A DNA stretch of 64,000 nucleotides from Pseudomonas sp. Marseille-Q3773 (GTDB taxonomy: Bacteria > Pseudomonadota > Gammaproteobacteria > Pseudomonadales > Pseudomonadaceae). Positions 9,218-18,727 of this stretch are shown piece by piece. The notes under the pieces were generated by a model, which saw nothing but the letters and a program-made list of their open reading frames with translations, did not search any database and was not told the origin of the DNA. Made by a program: the position numbers and the translations under genes. The stretch covers positions 5,138,001-5,202,000 of the forward strand of contig NZ_OU745390.1 in NCBI RefSeq assembly GCF_916618955.1, given 5' to 3'. Each line of letters opens with the position of its first letter. Within the stretch, counting starts at the first letter, position 1.

Positions 9218-10471
9218 TCAGTTGCCGTAGACCGGCAGCTTCTTGCAGATGGCCTTGACCTTCTCACGCACGGCGTCGATGACCGCTTCGTTGTTCAGGT
9301 CAGCCAGGATGTCGCAGATCCAGCCAGCCAGCTCGCGGCACTCGGCTTCCTTGAAACCACGGGTGGTCACGGCCGGGGTGCCGAAGCGCAGGCCCGAGGT
9401 GACGAACGGGGAACGTGGGTCGTTCGGTACCGAGTTCTTGTTGACGGTGATGAAGGCTTTGCCCAGTGCGGCGTCAGCATCCTTGCCGGAGATTTCCTGC
9501 TTGATCAGCGACAGCAGGAACAGGTGGTTCTGGGTGCCACCGGAAACCACGTCGAAACCACGCTCGATGAACACGCTGGCCATGGCCTGGGCGTTCTTCA
9601 CCACCTGCTGCTGGTAAGCCTTGAACTCAGGCTGCAGGGCTTCCTTGAAGCAGATGGCCTTGGCCGCGATGACGTGCTCCAGCGGGCCGCCCTGGGCGCC
9701 CGGGAAGACGGCGGAGTTCAGCTTTTTCTCGATCTCTTCGTTCTTGCGAGCGAGGATCAGGCCGCCGCGCGGGCCGCGCAGGGTCTTGTGGGTGGTGGTG
9801 GTGACCACGTCGGCGAACGGCACCGGGTTCGGGTACACGCCAGCGGCAACCAGGCCGGCAACGTGGGCCATGTCGACGAACAGGTAGGCACCGACCTTGT
9901 CGGCGATGGCGCGGAAGCGGGCGAAGTCCAGAACCTGCGAATAGGCCGAGAAGCCGGCGACGATCATCTTCGGCTTGTGCTCGACAGCCAGGCGCTCGAC
10001 TTCGTCGTAGTCGATCAGGCCGTTGGCATCGATGCCGTACTGGATGGCGTTGTACAGTTTGCCCGAAGAGCTGACCGAAGCACCGTGGGTCAGGTGACCA
10101 CCGTGGGCCAGGCTCATGCCCAGGATGGTGTCACCGGCCGAGAGCAGGGCCAGGTAGACAGCGGCGTTGGCCTGGGAGCCGGCGTGCGGCTGAACGTTGG
10201 CGTAGTCGGCGCCGAACAGCTGCTTGGCACGGTCGATGGCCAGTTGCTCGACGACGTCGACGTACTCGCAACCACCGTAGTAGCGCTTGCCCGGGTAGCC
10301 TTCGGCGTACTTGTTGGTCAGGACCGAGCCCTGGGCTTCCATGACTGCCGGGCTGGTGTAGTTTTCCGAAGCGATCAGCTCGATATGCTCTTCCTGGCGC
10401 AGAGCTTCTTGCTGCATGGCTTCGAAGAGCTCGGCGTCGTACTTGGCAATGGTCAAATCACGGCTGAACAT
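9218..10471 (-). CDS. glyA: serine hydroxymethyltransferase
   Basis: A 417-residue cytosolic PLP enzyme, the same length as E. coli GlyA. It interconverts serine plus tetrahydrofolate with glycine plus 5,10-methylene-tetrahydrofolate, feeding the one-carbon pool. Diagnostic stretches are [20 protein letters not shown] near residue 35, [18 protein letters not shown], and the PLP-lysine segment [17 protein letters not shown] start at ATG 10471, which has GAGG at correct spacing and gives [16 protein letters not shown]; an in-frame codon 12 bases upstream lacks this fit. It is transcribed alone and ends in a clear hairpin terminator. Pseudomonads usually carry more than one glyA copy, so this may be one of two. 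Confidence 0.97.
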   Translation of the reverse strand: MFSRDLTIAKYDAELFEAMQQEALRQEEHIELIASENYTSPAVMEAQGSVLTNKYAEGYPGKRYYGGCEYVDVVEQLAIDRAKQLFGADYANVQPHAGSQANAAVYLALLSAGDTILGMSLAHGGHLTHGASVSSSGKLYNAIQYGIDANGLIDYDEVERLAVEHKPKMIVAGFSAYSQVLDFARFRAIADKVGAYLFVDMAHVAGLVAAGVYPNPVPFADVVTTTTHKTLRGPRGGLILARKNEEIEKKLNSAVFPGAQGGPLEHVIAAKAICFKEALQPEFKAYQQQVVKNAQAMASVFIERGFDVVSGGTQNHLFLLSLIKQEISGKDADAALGKAFITVNKNSVPNDPRSPFVTSGLRFGTPAVTTRGFKEAECRELAGWICDILADLNNEAVIDAVREKVKAICKKLPVYGN

Positions 10472-10661
10472 GGCGGTCCTCAAGGATCGGGGTGAATTGG
10501 GGGGGCATTCTAACCGATTGATTCGCCGCTGGCATATGAAGTGGCATCAAGTCGCGGACCAATGGGCCTCATGTTGCATCCCGCGCCGTGTCTGGGTTGG
10601 GCGGGGATCGGAGTTGACCCTCAGGTCCGTTTTTTAGGGGGTATCCAGCTGTAACACCGTA

Positions 10662-10750
10662 CCTGTGGGAGCGGGTTTACCCGCGAAGAAGGCGACGCGG
10701 TGGATGGCACCGGCCTCGCCGGTGTTCGCGGGTAAACCCGCTCCCACAGG
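10662..10750. repeat. paired REP element with conserved inner spacer
   Basis: Two inverted P. putida-type REP units (core GGGTTTACCC) flank a spacer containing ACGCGGTGGATGGCACCGGC. The same 20-base spacer recurs near 55685 between other REP remnants, so the pair plus spacer has been copied as a unit. It lies in the 298-base gap between glyA and the PAS-GGDEF-EAL gene. The rest of that gap (10472-10661) should hold the glyA promoter, for which I see no strong consensus. Confidence 0.85.
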
Positions 10751-10769
10751 GATCGCCGCCGGCAACCGA

Positions 10770-13700
10770 TCAATTGAACATGAACAACGTCTCGTTGGCG
10801 AACTGCGCCTCGAACTGGTGTGCCGGCATCGGCCGCCCGAACAGGTAGCCCTGCACTTCGTCACAGCCATGCTCGCGGAGGAATTCCAGTTGCTCGTGGG
10901 TTTCCACCCCTTCGGCGATCACCGCCAGGTTGAGGCTGTGGGCCATGGCGATGATCGCCCGGGCAATCTGCGCATCCTGCTCGCCTTCCGGCAGGCCGTC
11001 GACGAAGGTGCGGTCGATCTTCAGCACGTCGATAGGGAACTGCTTGAGGTAGTTCAGCGACGAATAGCCGGTGCCGAAGTCGTCCACCGCGATGCTCAGG
11101 CCAAGGTTTTTCAGGCCGGCCAGAATCTGCAGTGCTTCGTTCACCTCGCGCATCAGGATGCTCTCGGTCAGTTCCAGCTCCAGGCACGCCGGTGGCAGGC
11201 CGGTTTCTTCCAGGACCCTGGCGATGCGCGTGCCCAGCTGGCCGTCGGAAAACTGCCGTGCGGAGATGTTCACCGAAACCTTCGGCACACGCACCTTGGC
11301 CTTGTGCCAGGCCTTGAGCTGGCGGCTGGCCTCGCGCAGCACCCAGTCGCCCACGTCGACCACCAGGCCCAGTTCCTCGATCACCGGGATGAAGTCGCCC
11401 GGCGGCACCAGGCCGCGGGTCGGGTGGCGCCAGCGCAGCAGGGCTTCGGCGCCGGTCAGGCGCTTGCCGTCGCCGCTGAACTGCGGCTGGTAGTAGAGGA
11501 TGAACTCGTTCTGCTCCATGGCGTGGCGCAGGTCGCTTTCCAGCTCCAGGCGCTCCAGGGCGCTGGCGTTCATCTCGGCCTGGTAGAACTGGAAGTTGTT
11601 CTTGCCGCGCTCCTTGGCGTGGTACATGGCGGTGTCGGCGTTCTTCATCAGCTGGCTCAGTTCGCTGCCGTCCTGCGGGCTGAGGGCGATGCCGATACTG
11701 GCGGTGACGAAGAACTCGCGGTTCTCCAGCACGAACGGCCGCACCAGGCTGGCGAGGATGTTCTCGGCCACATGAATCGCGCGGTTGAGCGCCATCTCGC
11801 GGGTGGCGCGTGGTTGCAGCAGCAGGGTGAACTCGTCGCCGCCCATGCGCGCCACGGTATCATCGTCGTCCACGCAGGCCAGCAGGCGCTGGGCCATGTC
11901 CTTGAGCATGCGGTCGCCGGCGGCGTGGCCGAGGGAGTCGTTGATCGGCTTGAAGCGGTCCAGGTCGAGGAACATCAGCACCACCCAGGCCTTCTGCCGC
12001 TCGGCCTGCTGCAGGGCGTTGTACAGGCGGTCCTGGAACAGCGTGCGGTTGGGCAGGTGGGTGAGGGCATCGTAGTAGGCCAGGCGGTGAATGCGCTGTT
12101 CGCTGGCCTTGCGCTCGCTGATGTCGGTGAAGAAGCACACGTAGCTGGCCAGGTCGCCCTCGTCATCCAGCACCGCAGTGATGCCGACCCAGGCCGGGTA
12201 ATGGTCGCCGTCGCGGCGCTTGAGCCACACTTCACCTTCCCAGCTGCCGCGCTGGTGCAGCTGCTTGACCACATAGCGCAGGTGGCCTTCCTGTTGCTCG
12301 TCGACGGTGAGCATGCCCGGCAACTGGTCGAGCACCTCGCTGACGGCGTAGCCACTGACGCGGCTGAACGCCTCGTTGGCCTGGACGATATAGCCGGCCG
12401 GGTCAGTGATGAGAATCGCCGAGGTCGAGTGCTCGAATACCGTCGCAGCCATGCGCAGGTCTTTTTCGGCGCGGCGTTGCTGGCTGATGTCGCGGCCCAC
12501 CCCGAGTACGCCTTCGAAGTGCTGGTCATCGTCCCACACCAGCACCAGGCGCAGTTCGATGGGGATCTTGCGGCCATCGGCGCGCAGGCAGTCGAACAGG
12601 AACAGCTGGGTCGGCAGCTGGCTGCGCAGCAGGGCCAGCTGCGCGGGGTCGCCCATGGCCTTGCTGACACGCTCCATCAGGCTGTAGATGCCGGTGAGCT
12701 GGGCCGGGTTGGCGATGATCGACTGCCAGCCGTTGCTGAAGATCCAGTCGGCCTGGTAGCCCAGCACGCTCTGCACCGAGGGGCTGACGTAGTTGAGCTG
12801 GAGCAGGTTGTCGGTGGAGAAGATCACGTCGCTGATGCTTTCGGCGAGCATGCGGTAGCGCTGCTCGCTGTCGCGCAGCGACTGGCTGGCCTCGATCTGC
12901 ACCGTCACGTCCTTGCCCACGCCGATGATGCGCGTGACCTGGCCATCGGCGTCACGGGTCAGCACCTGTTCGCGAATGTCGTAGCAGCGCCAGCCGCCAT
13001 CGCGGTGGCGGAAGCGCAGCTGGCAGTGCAGTGGCTGGTCATGGCCGCTGTCGCGCTGTTGCTGGCGCAGCGCCTGGTAGTGCGCGGCGTCTTCGGGGTG
13101 CAGCAGCAACTCCCAGAAGCGCTCGCCCATCTGCGCCAGCTCGGTACGGTCGTAGCCCAGGGTCTGGCCGAGATGGCGGTTGCTGAAGATCATCCGCTGG
13201 CTGAGCACGTCCTGCACGTACAGCTGGTCGGGCACGGTACGCACCACGTCCGACCAGAAGCTTTCACGCTCCAGCAGCGACAGCTCCACCTGCTTGCGGC
13301 TGGTGATATCGCTGATGCTGAGGATCACCGCCTGGTAATCACGGCGCTGTTGCGGCAGGCGGGCCATCAGCCACAGGTGCAGCTCGCCGCCCAGCGGGGC
13401 CGGCAGGCGCACTTCCAGCTCCAGCGACGGGCGTTGCTCGATCAGCGCATCGATCAGCTGCATGCCCACGCTGTCGCGCCCGTCGCCGGTGCCTTCGATC
13501 AGGCGCTGCCAGGCCCCTTCATGGCACTCGATGTTCAACAACTGGCGTGCCACCTGGTTGATCTCGGTGATCTTCAGCTCCAGCAGCAGGGAGCGGCGCA
13601 GGCTCGGGTCGAGGGCCAGGCTGTGCTTGAGCGCGGCGCGGTTGCGCAGGTGGTAGCGGTCGAGTTGACCGGGCAGGCTGGACAGGTCGAGCACGCACAA

Positions 13701-14597
13701 GGCCACGCCAGTGCCTTCGAAGATTTCCTGGTAGCGCCGGCGGTCTTCCTGCAGCGCCCGTTGGCGACGGCGCATGTTGATCAGCGCCAGAACCGGCAGC
13801 ATTGCGCAGAGCAGCACCAGCAGGCATTTGCCCAGCAGCGCGGGTAGCAGCGTCTGGCGCGCCAGCTTGGCGTCGAACAGGCCGCGCAGTTGCCAGGTGC
13901 TGTTGTCGACGAAGGCCAGCATCACGCTCTGTAGTGGCGCGTTGCTGGTCGGGGTTGGCGCATGGCGTTGCAGTATCTCGCCGCTGCGGCTGTTTTCCAG
14001 CAGCCATAACGGCCGGCCAGGGCCATCCAGGTGGGTGATGAGGGGCCGGTAGTACGCTGGCGCCAGGCGCAATAACCAGGTGCCACCGTCGTCGTCGGTC
14101 TGGCGCAGTACCAGGTAGACGGAGCTGTTGTCGGGCGAGTTGCTGAACAGATACGGGTGGCCCTGGCTCAGCTTGAGCAGCTCGTCAATCAACTGGCGGT
14201 CAGGGCTGCCGGCCAGGCTGTCGGCCTGCACCTGCCCGGCAGCATCCAGCCAGGCCAGGCTCTGCAGGTCCGGCAGGTGCCCGCGCAGGCTGGCCAGCAC
14301 GCCGGGCAAGGCGTTCGGCGCCGGTACATTGGCGTAGGGCTGGAGCGCATTCACCGCCTGTTGCGCCTTGAACGCCAGGTTCAGGCCCAGGTGGTCAGCC
14401 AGTTCGGCGGTGCCTTCCAGGGTTTTCTTGCGCAGATCGGCCTGGGTATGGCTGTACTGGGCGAACAGCTGCCACACCAGCAGGCCCAGCAGGATCAGGG
14501 CCAGTAGCGCCAGCGCACCCTTGATCGACCCGCGCAGGGAGCCCGCAGGCGCTGGTGGCGCGGAACGCAATGACGGCGGATGAGTAAGATTGGTCAA
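10770..14597 (-). CDS. membrane-anchored PAS-GGDEF-EAL cyclic-di-GMP signalling protein
   Basis: About 1275 residues. An N-terminal membrane helix (ALALLALILLGLLVWQLF) and a second one near residue 260 (CLLVLLCAMLPVLALINM) bracket a periplasmic sensor region. Four PAS-like segments follow, beginning near YQEIFEGTGVALCVLDL, FWSDVVRTVPDQLYVQD, RYRMLAESISDVIFSTD and VFEHSTSAILITDPAGY. The GGDEF domain has an intact ARMGGDEF motif near residue 920. The EAL domain has GAEALLRWRHP near 1050 and DDFGTGYSSLNYLKQFP near 1172. Both catalytic signatures are intact, so it could be a diguanylate cyclase, a phosphodiesterase or both. The inhibitory I-site RxxD that normally precedes GGDEF is replaced by DDDD. 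The start is uncertain: TTG 14597 has AGGA upstream, and the frame is open back to a TTG at 14678. Confidence 0.92.
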   Translation of the reverse strand: MTNLTHPPSLRSAPPAPAGSLRGSIKGALALLALILLGLLVWQLFAQYSHTQADLRKKTLEGTAELADHLGLNLAFKAQQAVNALQPYANVPAPNALPGVLASLRGHLPDLQSLAWLDAAGQVQADSLAGSPDRQLIDELLKLSQGHPYLFSNSPDNSSVYLVLRQTDDDGGTWLLRLAPAYYRPLITHLDGPGRPLWLLENSRSGEILQRHAPTPTSNAPLQSVMLAFVDNSTWQLRGLFDAKLARQTLLPALLGKCLLVLLCAMLPVLALINMRRRQRALQEDRRRYQEIFEGTGVALCVLDLSSLPGQLDRYHLRNRAALKHSLALDPSLRRSLLLELKITEINQVARQLLNIECHEGAWQRLIEGTGDGRDSVGMQLIDALIEQRPSLELEVRLPAPLGGELHLWLMARLPQQRRDYQAVILSISDITSRKQVELSLLERESFWSDVVRTVPDQLYVQDVLSQRMIFSNRHLGQTLGYDRTELAQMGERFWELLLHPEDAAHYQALRQQQRDSGHDQPLHCQLRFRHRDGGWRCYDIREQVLTRDADGQVTRIIGVGKDVTVQIEASQSLRDSEQRYRMLAESISDVIFSTDNLLQLNYVSPSVQSVLGYQADWIFSNGWQSIIANPAQLTGIYSLMERVSKAMGDPAQLALLRSQLPTQLFLFDCLRADGRKIPIELRLVLVWDDDQHFEGVLGVGRDISQQRRAEKDLRMAATVFEHSTSAILITDPAGYIVQANEAFSRVSGYAVSEVLDQLPGMLTVDEQQEGHLRYVVKQLHQRGSWEGEVWLKRRDGDHYPAWVGITAVLDDEGDLASYVCFFTDISERKASEQRIHRLAYYDALTHLPNRTLFQDRLYNALQQAERQKAWVVLMFLDLDRFKPINDSLGHAAGDRMLKDMAQRLLACVDDDDTVARMGGDEFTLLLQPRATREMALNRAIHVAENILASLVRPFVLENREFFVTASIGIALSPQDGSELSQLMKNADTAMYHAKERGKNNFQFYQAEMNASALERLELESDLRHAMEQNEFILYYQPQFSGDGKRLTGAEALLRWRHPTRGLVPPGDFIPVIEELGLVVDVGDWVLREASRQLKAWHKAKVRVPKVSVNISARQFSDGQLGTRIARVLEETGLPPACLELELTESILMREVNEALQILAGLKNLGLSIAVDDFGTGYSSLNYLKQFPIDVLKIDRTFVDGLPEGEQDAQIARAIIAMAHSLNLAVIAEGVETHEQLEFLREHGCDEVQGYLFGRPMPAHQFEAQFANETLFMFN

Positions 14598-14845
14598 GCG
14601 CTGATCCTGCGATTGGGCTGGCGATGGCAGGGGTTGATGATGCACGGTATGTGCCGGCGTCTGGTTGCCAGACCGCAATGGCGCACTATAAGGCCGGACA
14701 CCCGAAACGGGCTAGCATGCCTAGGATTATGGCAAAGTGCCAGCCAATGTGACCGATGGTGCCGGCCCGGTGGTTCGGCAAGCCCCTGCGACCTGTGCGA
14801 GAATAGCGCCCGCTTCACATGACAACGCATCGGAGATGTTCGGTT

Positions 14846-15244
14846 TTGGTTACTCACTTTTCCTCCAATGGCCTCGATTCCGCCTGCGGGCGCAGCAGTC
14901 AGACCCTTGTCAGCACTGCCGTGACCGAGGACGTATCCTGCAAGTCCTGCCAGCGTTCGCTGAGCAAACCCGAGGTGGCCACCGCCGCCAAGAGCAAGAG
15001 CCCGTCGCTGGCTGAACTGCGCAAGACCGCCAAGGCGGCAGCAGAGCCGGCAGTTGCCGTAGCCGCGCCCAGCAAGCCGGCTGCCAGGGTGGTCAGCGTG
15101 CCTGCAGCGCAGCCGGCCAAGGCGGCGCAACAACCGGCCCGTGCCGGTGGCTTCAGTGTCAAGGCAGCCTGGGCCGCACGCCTGGCCGAGCAGGGCGAGC
15201 GTTGCCGCCTGCCACGCGGCAAGGCCAAGCAGCGTCACGTCTGA
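14846..15244 (+). CDS. small cysteine-containing protein of unknown function
   Basis: About 132 residues if translation starts at TTG 14846, which has GGAG about ten bases upstream; an in-frame ATG at 14819 is the alternative. I do not recognise a named family. The N-terminal third has cysteines in SACGR and CKSCQRS, which could form a zinc or redox site. The middle is rich in Ala, Lys and Pro (a low-complexity linker, about residues 50-100), and the C-terminus is basic and Ala/Arg-rich (KAAWAARLAEQGERCRLPRG). It looks like a conserved pseudomonad gene because it keeps coding-like composition in a core region. It is divergent from the PAS-GGDEF-EAL gene and upstream of ettA. Confidence 0.65.
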   Translation: MVTHFSSNGLDSACGRSSQTLVSTAVTEDVSCKSCQRSLSKPEVATAAKSKSPSLAELRKTAKAAAEPAVAVAAPSKPAARVVSVPAAQPAKAAQQPARAGGFSVKAAWAARLAEQGERCRLPRGKAKQRHV

Positions 15245-15266
15245 GCCCTCTTCGGCTGTTGTGCCG

Positions 15267-15296
15267 GCCCCTTCGCGGTGGAGCCCGCGAAGGGGC
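15267..15296. repeat. REP-like hairpin between the small cysteine protein gene and ettA
   Basis: The arms GCCCCTTCGCGG and CCGCGAAGGGGC form a perfect 12-bp stem with a six-base loop. There is no T run, so it is more likely a single REP-type palindrome than a classical terminator. Confidence 0.65.
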
Positions 15297-15474
15297 TGGT
15301 ACTGGCAACCATTTTCCCCCGGGGATCACCCCACCATCGGCCCCTCCTGTGCAACGCTGCGCGTTGGCGTAGAATGGTCGACTTTGTTCAATGACATCCC
15401 GTAAACACATCCCCCTGGCCAGCGTGCCGGGGCGATCGTCGATGTCTTTACCTATCTGATTAGAGGGCTTGGTT

Positions 15475-17142
15475 TTGGCTCAATACGTCTACACCATGCA
15501 TCGGCTGAGCAAGGTCGTGCCGCCGAAGCGGGAAATTCTCAAGAATATTTCCCTGTCGTTCTTCCCGGGCGCCAAGATCGGCGTGCTCGGCCTGAACGGC
15601 GCCGGTAAATCGACCCTGCTGCGGATCATGGCGGGCGTCGACAAGGAATTCGACGGCGAAGCCCGTCCGATGCCCGACATCAACGTTGGCTACCTGCCAC
15701 AGGAACCGCAACTGGACCCGAACAAGTCGGTGCGCGAAGTGGTCGAGGAAGCGGTCAGTGTGATCAAGGACGCCCAGGCACGCCTGGACGAGGTCTACGC
15801 CGCCTACGCCGAACCGGACGCCGACTTCGACAAGCTGGCCGCCGAGCAGGCCAAGCTGGAAGCCATCCTGCAGGCCGCCGACGGCCACAACCTGGAGCGC
15901 CAGCTGGACGTCGCCGCCGATGCCTTGCGCCTGCCAGCGTGGGACGCACGCATCGAGCACCTGTCCGGTGGTGAAAAGCGCCGTGTGGCCCTGTGCCGCC
16001 TGCTGCTGTCGGCACCCGACATGCTGCTGCTCGACGAACCGACCAACCACCTGGACGCCGACTCGGTGGCCTGGCTGGAGCGTTTCCTGCACGACTTCCC
16101 GGGCACCGTGGTAGCCATTACCCACGACCGTTACTTCCTCGACAACGTCGCCGGCTGGATCCTGGAACTGGACCGCGGCGCCGGCATCCCGTACGAAGGC
16201 AACTACTCGGGCTGGCTGGAAGCCAAGTCCGAGCGCCTGGCGCAGGAATCGAAGCAGCAGAGCGCTCATGAAAAGGCCATGAAAGAAGAACTGGAATGGG
16301 TGCGCAAAGGCGCCAAGGCCCGCCAGTCCAAGTCCAAGGCCCGTCTGCAGCGCTTCGAGGAAATGCAGTCGCAGGAATTCCAGAAGCGCAGCGAAACCAA
16401 CGAGATCTACATCCCGGCCGGTCCGCGCCTGGGTGACAAGGTCATCGAGTTCAAGAACGTCACCAAGGGCTACGGCGACCGCGTGCTGATCGACAACCTG
16501 TCGTTCTCCATGCCAAAAGGCGCCATCGTCGGTGTGATCGGTGGTAACGGTGCCGGTAAGTCGACCCTGTTCCGCATGCTGATGGGCAAGGAGCAGCCGG
16601 ACTCGGGCAGCATCGAGATCGGTGAAACCGTGCAACTGGCCTGCGTCGACCAGAGCCGTGAAGACCTGGACGGCAGCAAGACCGTGTTCCAGCAGATTTC
16701 CGACGGTTCCGACGTGATCCGCATCGGCAACTACGAGATCCCGTCGCGTACCTATGTGGGCCGCTTCAACTTCAAGGGTGGCGACCAGCAGAAGTTCGTC
16801 AAGGACCTGTCCGGTGGTGAGCGTGGCCGCCTGCACCTGGCCCTGACCCTGAAGGAGGGCGGAAACGTCCTGCTGCTCGACGAACCGTCCAACGACCTCG
16901 ACGTCGAAACCCTGCGTTCGCTGGAAGAAGCCCTGCTGGACTTCCCGGGCGCCGCGATCGTGATTTCTCACGACCGTTGGTTCCTGGACCGTGTGGCTAC
17001 CCACATCCTGGCGTACGAAGACGACTCGAACGTGGTGTTCTTCGAAGGCAACTACACCGAGTACGAAGCCGACCGCAAGAAGCGTCTGGGCGATGCTGCT
17101 GCCCAGCCGCACCGTGTCCGGCACAAGAAGCTGGCCCAGTAA
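15475..17142 (+). CDS. ettA: energy-dependent translational throttle protein EttA (ABC-F ATPase)
   Basis: A 555-residue soluble ABC-F protein, exactly the length of E. coli EttA. It has two ATPase cassettes. The first has GLNGAGKST, LSGGEKRRVALCR and MLLLDEPTNHLDADS; the second has GGNGAGKST, LSGGERGRLHLAL and VLLLDEPSNDLDVET. The interdomain linker (EELEWVRKGAKARQSKSKAR) carries the P-site tRNA-interaction motif. EttA binds the ribosomal E site and couples the first peptide bond to the ATP/ADP ratio. The start is TTG 15475, giving MAQYVYTMHRLSKVVPPKR, with AGAGGG seven bases upstream; a TTG two codons earlier is less consistent with the family. Confidence 0.96.
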   Translation: MAQYVYTMHRLSKVVPPKREILKNISLSFFPGAKIGVLGLNGAGKSTLLRIMAGVDKEFDGEARPMPDINVGYLPQEPQLDPNKSVREVVEEAVSVIKDAQARLDEVYAAYAEPDADFDKLAAEQAKLEAILQAADGHNLERQLDVAADALRLPAWDARIEHLSGGEKRRVALCRLLLSAPDMLLLDEPTNHLDADSVAWLERFLHDFPGTVVAITHDRYFLDNVAGWILELDRGAGIPYEGNYSGWLEAKSERLAQESKQQSAHEKAMKEELEWVRKGAKARQSKSKARLQRFEEMQSQEFQKRSETNEIYIPAGPRLGDKVIEFKNVTKGYGDRVLIDNLSFSMPKGAIVGVIGGNGAGKSTLFRMLMGKEQPDSGSIEIGETVQLACVDQSREDLDGSKTVFQQISDGSDVIRIGNYEIPSRTYVGRFNFKGGDQQKFVKDLSGGERGRLHLALTLKEGGNVLLLDEPSNDLDVETLRSLEEALLDFPGAAIVISHDRWFLDRVATHILAYEDDSNVVFFEGNYTEYEADRKKRLGDAAAQPHRVRHKKLAQ

Positions 17143-17162
17143 GCCGGATTCTGCTGCACAAG

Positions 17163-17190
17163 AATGGGGCCCTGCGTGGCCCCATTTTTG
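17163..17190 (+). terminator. intrinsic terminator of ettA
   Basis: A 9-bp stem AATGGGGCC/GGCCCCATT with a six-base loop is followed by TTTTT, 20 bases after the ettA stop. Confidence 0.92.
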
Positions 17191-17360
17191 TGCCTGGCTG
17201 AAAGCGCGAACGGGCCTCCGCGCGCTATGTTTTGTATACAGTTACATAAAACGCACCAAATAATTTCATAAAAACGACATTTTGCCCTGTTCCGGTGCAA
17301 TTGCTTCTTGGTACATTCGGGAAAAAACCAATAAGTCCAATCCTGGGTGAGACGTCTACC

Positions 17361-18701
17361 ATGATCGAATCTGTCGACAATTTCCTCGCACGCCTGAAGC
17401 AACGCGACCCGGCCCAGCCCGAATTCCACCAGGCGGTGGAAGAAGTGCTGCGCAGCCTGTGGCCGTTCCTCGAAGCCAACCCCCATTACCTGCAAGCCGG
17501 CATTCTCGAGCGCATGGTCGAGCCGGAACGCGCCGTGCTGTTCCGTGTGTCCTGGGTCGATGACCAGGGCAAGGTGCAGGTCAACCGCGGCTACCGCATC
17601 CAGATGAGCAGCGCCATCGGCCCGTACAAGGGCGGCCTGCGCTTCCATCCGTCGGTCAACCTCGGCGTGCTCAAGTTCCTGGCGTTCGAGCAGGTGTTCA
17701 AGAACTCCCTCACCTCGCTACCCATGGGCGGCGGCAAAGGCGGCTCGGACTTCGACCCGAAAGGCAAGAGCGACGCTGAAGTGATGCGCTTCTGCCAGGC
17801 GTTCATGAGCGAGCTGTACCGCCACATCGGCGCTGACCTGGACGTACCGGCCGGTGACATTGGCGTGGGTGCTCGCGAGATCGGCTTCATGTTCGGCCAG
17901 TACAAGCGCCTGGCCAATCAGTTCACCTCGGTACTGACCGGCAAGGGCATGACCTACGGCGGCAGCCTGATCCGCCCGGAAGCCACCGGCTACGGCTGCG
18001 TGTACTTCGCCGAAGAAATGCTCAAGCGCCAGGACAAGCGCATCGATGGCTGCCGCGTGGCGATTTCCGGCTCGGGCAACGTGGCCCAGTATGCGGCACG
18101 CAAGGTCATGGACCTGGGGGGCAAGGTCATCTCGCTGTCCGATTCCGAAGGCACCCTGTACGCCGAGGCCGGCCTGACCGACGCCCAGTGGGATGCGCTC
18201 ATGGCGCTCAAGAACGTCAAGCGTGGCCGCATCAGCGAGCTGGCCACCCAGTTCGGCCTGGAGTTCCGCAAGGGCCAGACCCCATGGAACCTGCCGTGCG
18301 ACATCGCCTTGCCGTGCGCCACGCAGAACGAGCTGGACGCCGAGGACGCGCGCACCCTGCTGGGCAATGGCTGTATCTGCGTGGCGGAAGGCGCCAACAT
18401 GCCGACCACCCTCGCGGCTGTGGATATCTTCCTGGAGGCCGGCATCCTGTATGCGCCAGGCAAGGCCTCCAACGCCGGTGGTGTGGCCGTGTCGGGGCTG
18501 GAGATGTCGCAGAATGCCATGCGCTTGCTGTGGACCGCCGGTGAGGTGGACAGCAAGCTGCACAACATCATGCAGTCGATTCACCATGCCTGCGTGCACT
18601 ACGGTGAAGAGGCCGATGGCCGGATCAACTATGTGAAGGGCGCGAACATCGCCGGTTTCGTGAAAGTGGCGGATGCGATGCTGGCGCAAGGCGTGGTCTG
18701 A
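17361..18701 (+). CDS. gdhA: NADP-specific glutamate dehydrogenase
   Basis: A 446-residue cytosolic enzyme that aminates 2-oxoglutarate to glutamate, the high-ammonium assimilation route. Diagnostic stretches are SSAIGPYKGGLRFHPSVN, the catalytic-lysine glycine-rich segment LPMGGGKGGSDFDPKGKS, VPAGDIGVGAREIGFM, and the NADP-binding SGSGNVAQYA. They match E. coli GdhA almost residue for residue. ATG 17361 is chosen because it gives family length and has GGTGAG about ten bases upstream. The 218-base upstream region is notably AT-rich for this genome (17229-17345) and probably holds a regulated promoter. No clear terminator follows before the convergent Gre-like gene. Confidence 0.97.
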   Translation: MIESVDNFLARLKQRDPAQPEFHQAVEEVLRSLWPFLEANPHYLQAGILERMVEPERAVLFRVSWVDDQGKVQVNRGYRIQMSSAIGPYKGGLRFHPSVNLGVLKFLAFEQVFKNSLTSLPMGGGKGGSDFDPKGKSDAEVMRFCQAFMSELYRHIGADLDVPAGDIGVGAREIGFMFGQYKRLANQFTSVLTGKGMTYGGSLIRPEATGYGCVYFAEEMLKRQDKRIDGCRVAISGSGNVAQYAARKVMDLGGKVISLSDSEGTLYAEAGLTDAQWDALMALKNVKRGRISELATQFGLEFRKGQTPWNLPCDIALPCATQNELDAEDARTLLGNGCICVAEGANMPTTLAAVDIFLEAGILYAPGKASNAGGVAVSGLEMSQNAMRLLWTAGEVDSKLHNIMQSIHHACVHYGEEADGRINYVKGANIAGFVKVADAMLAQGVV

Positions 18702-18727
18702 TTCGAGCGTGCCGGGGCCGCGGGCAT

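Noticed and set aside
10665..13847. A 3.2-kb open frame on the + strand opposite the PAS-GGDEF-EAL gene
   Set aside because: It is antisense to a gene with complete, ordered domains. Its product is a repetitive Gln/His/Val/Ala-rich string of the kind that high-GC codon bias produces on the opposite strand.
15460..17124. A 554-codon frame on the minus strand opposite ettA
   Set aside because: ettA has both ABC cassettes and exact family length. The antisense product has no recognisable motif and a codon-bias composition.
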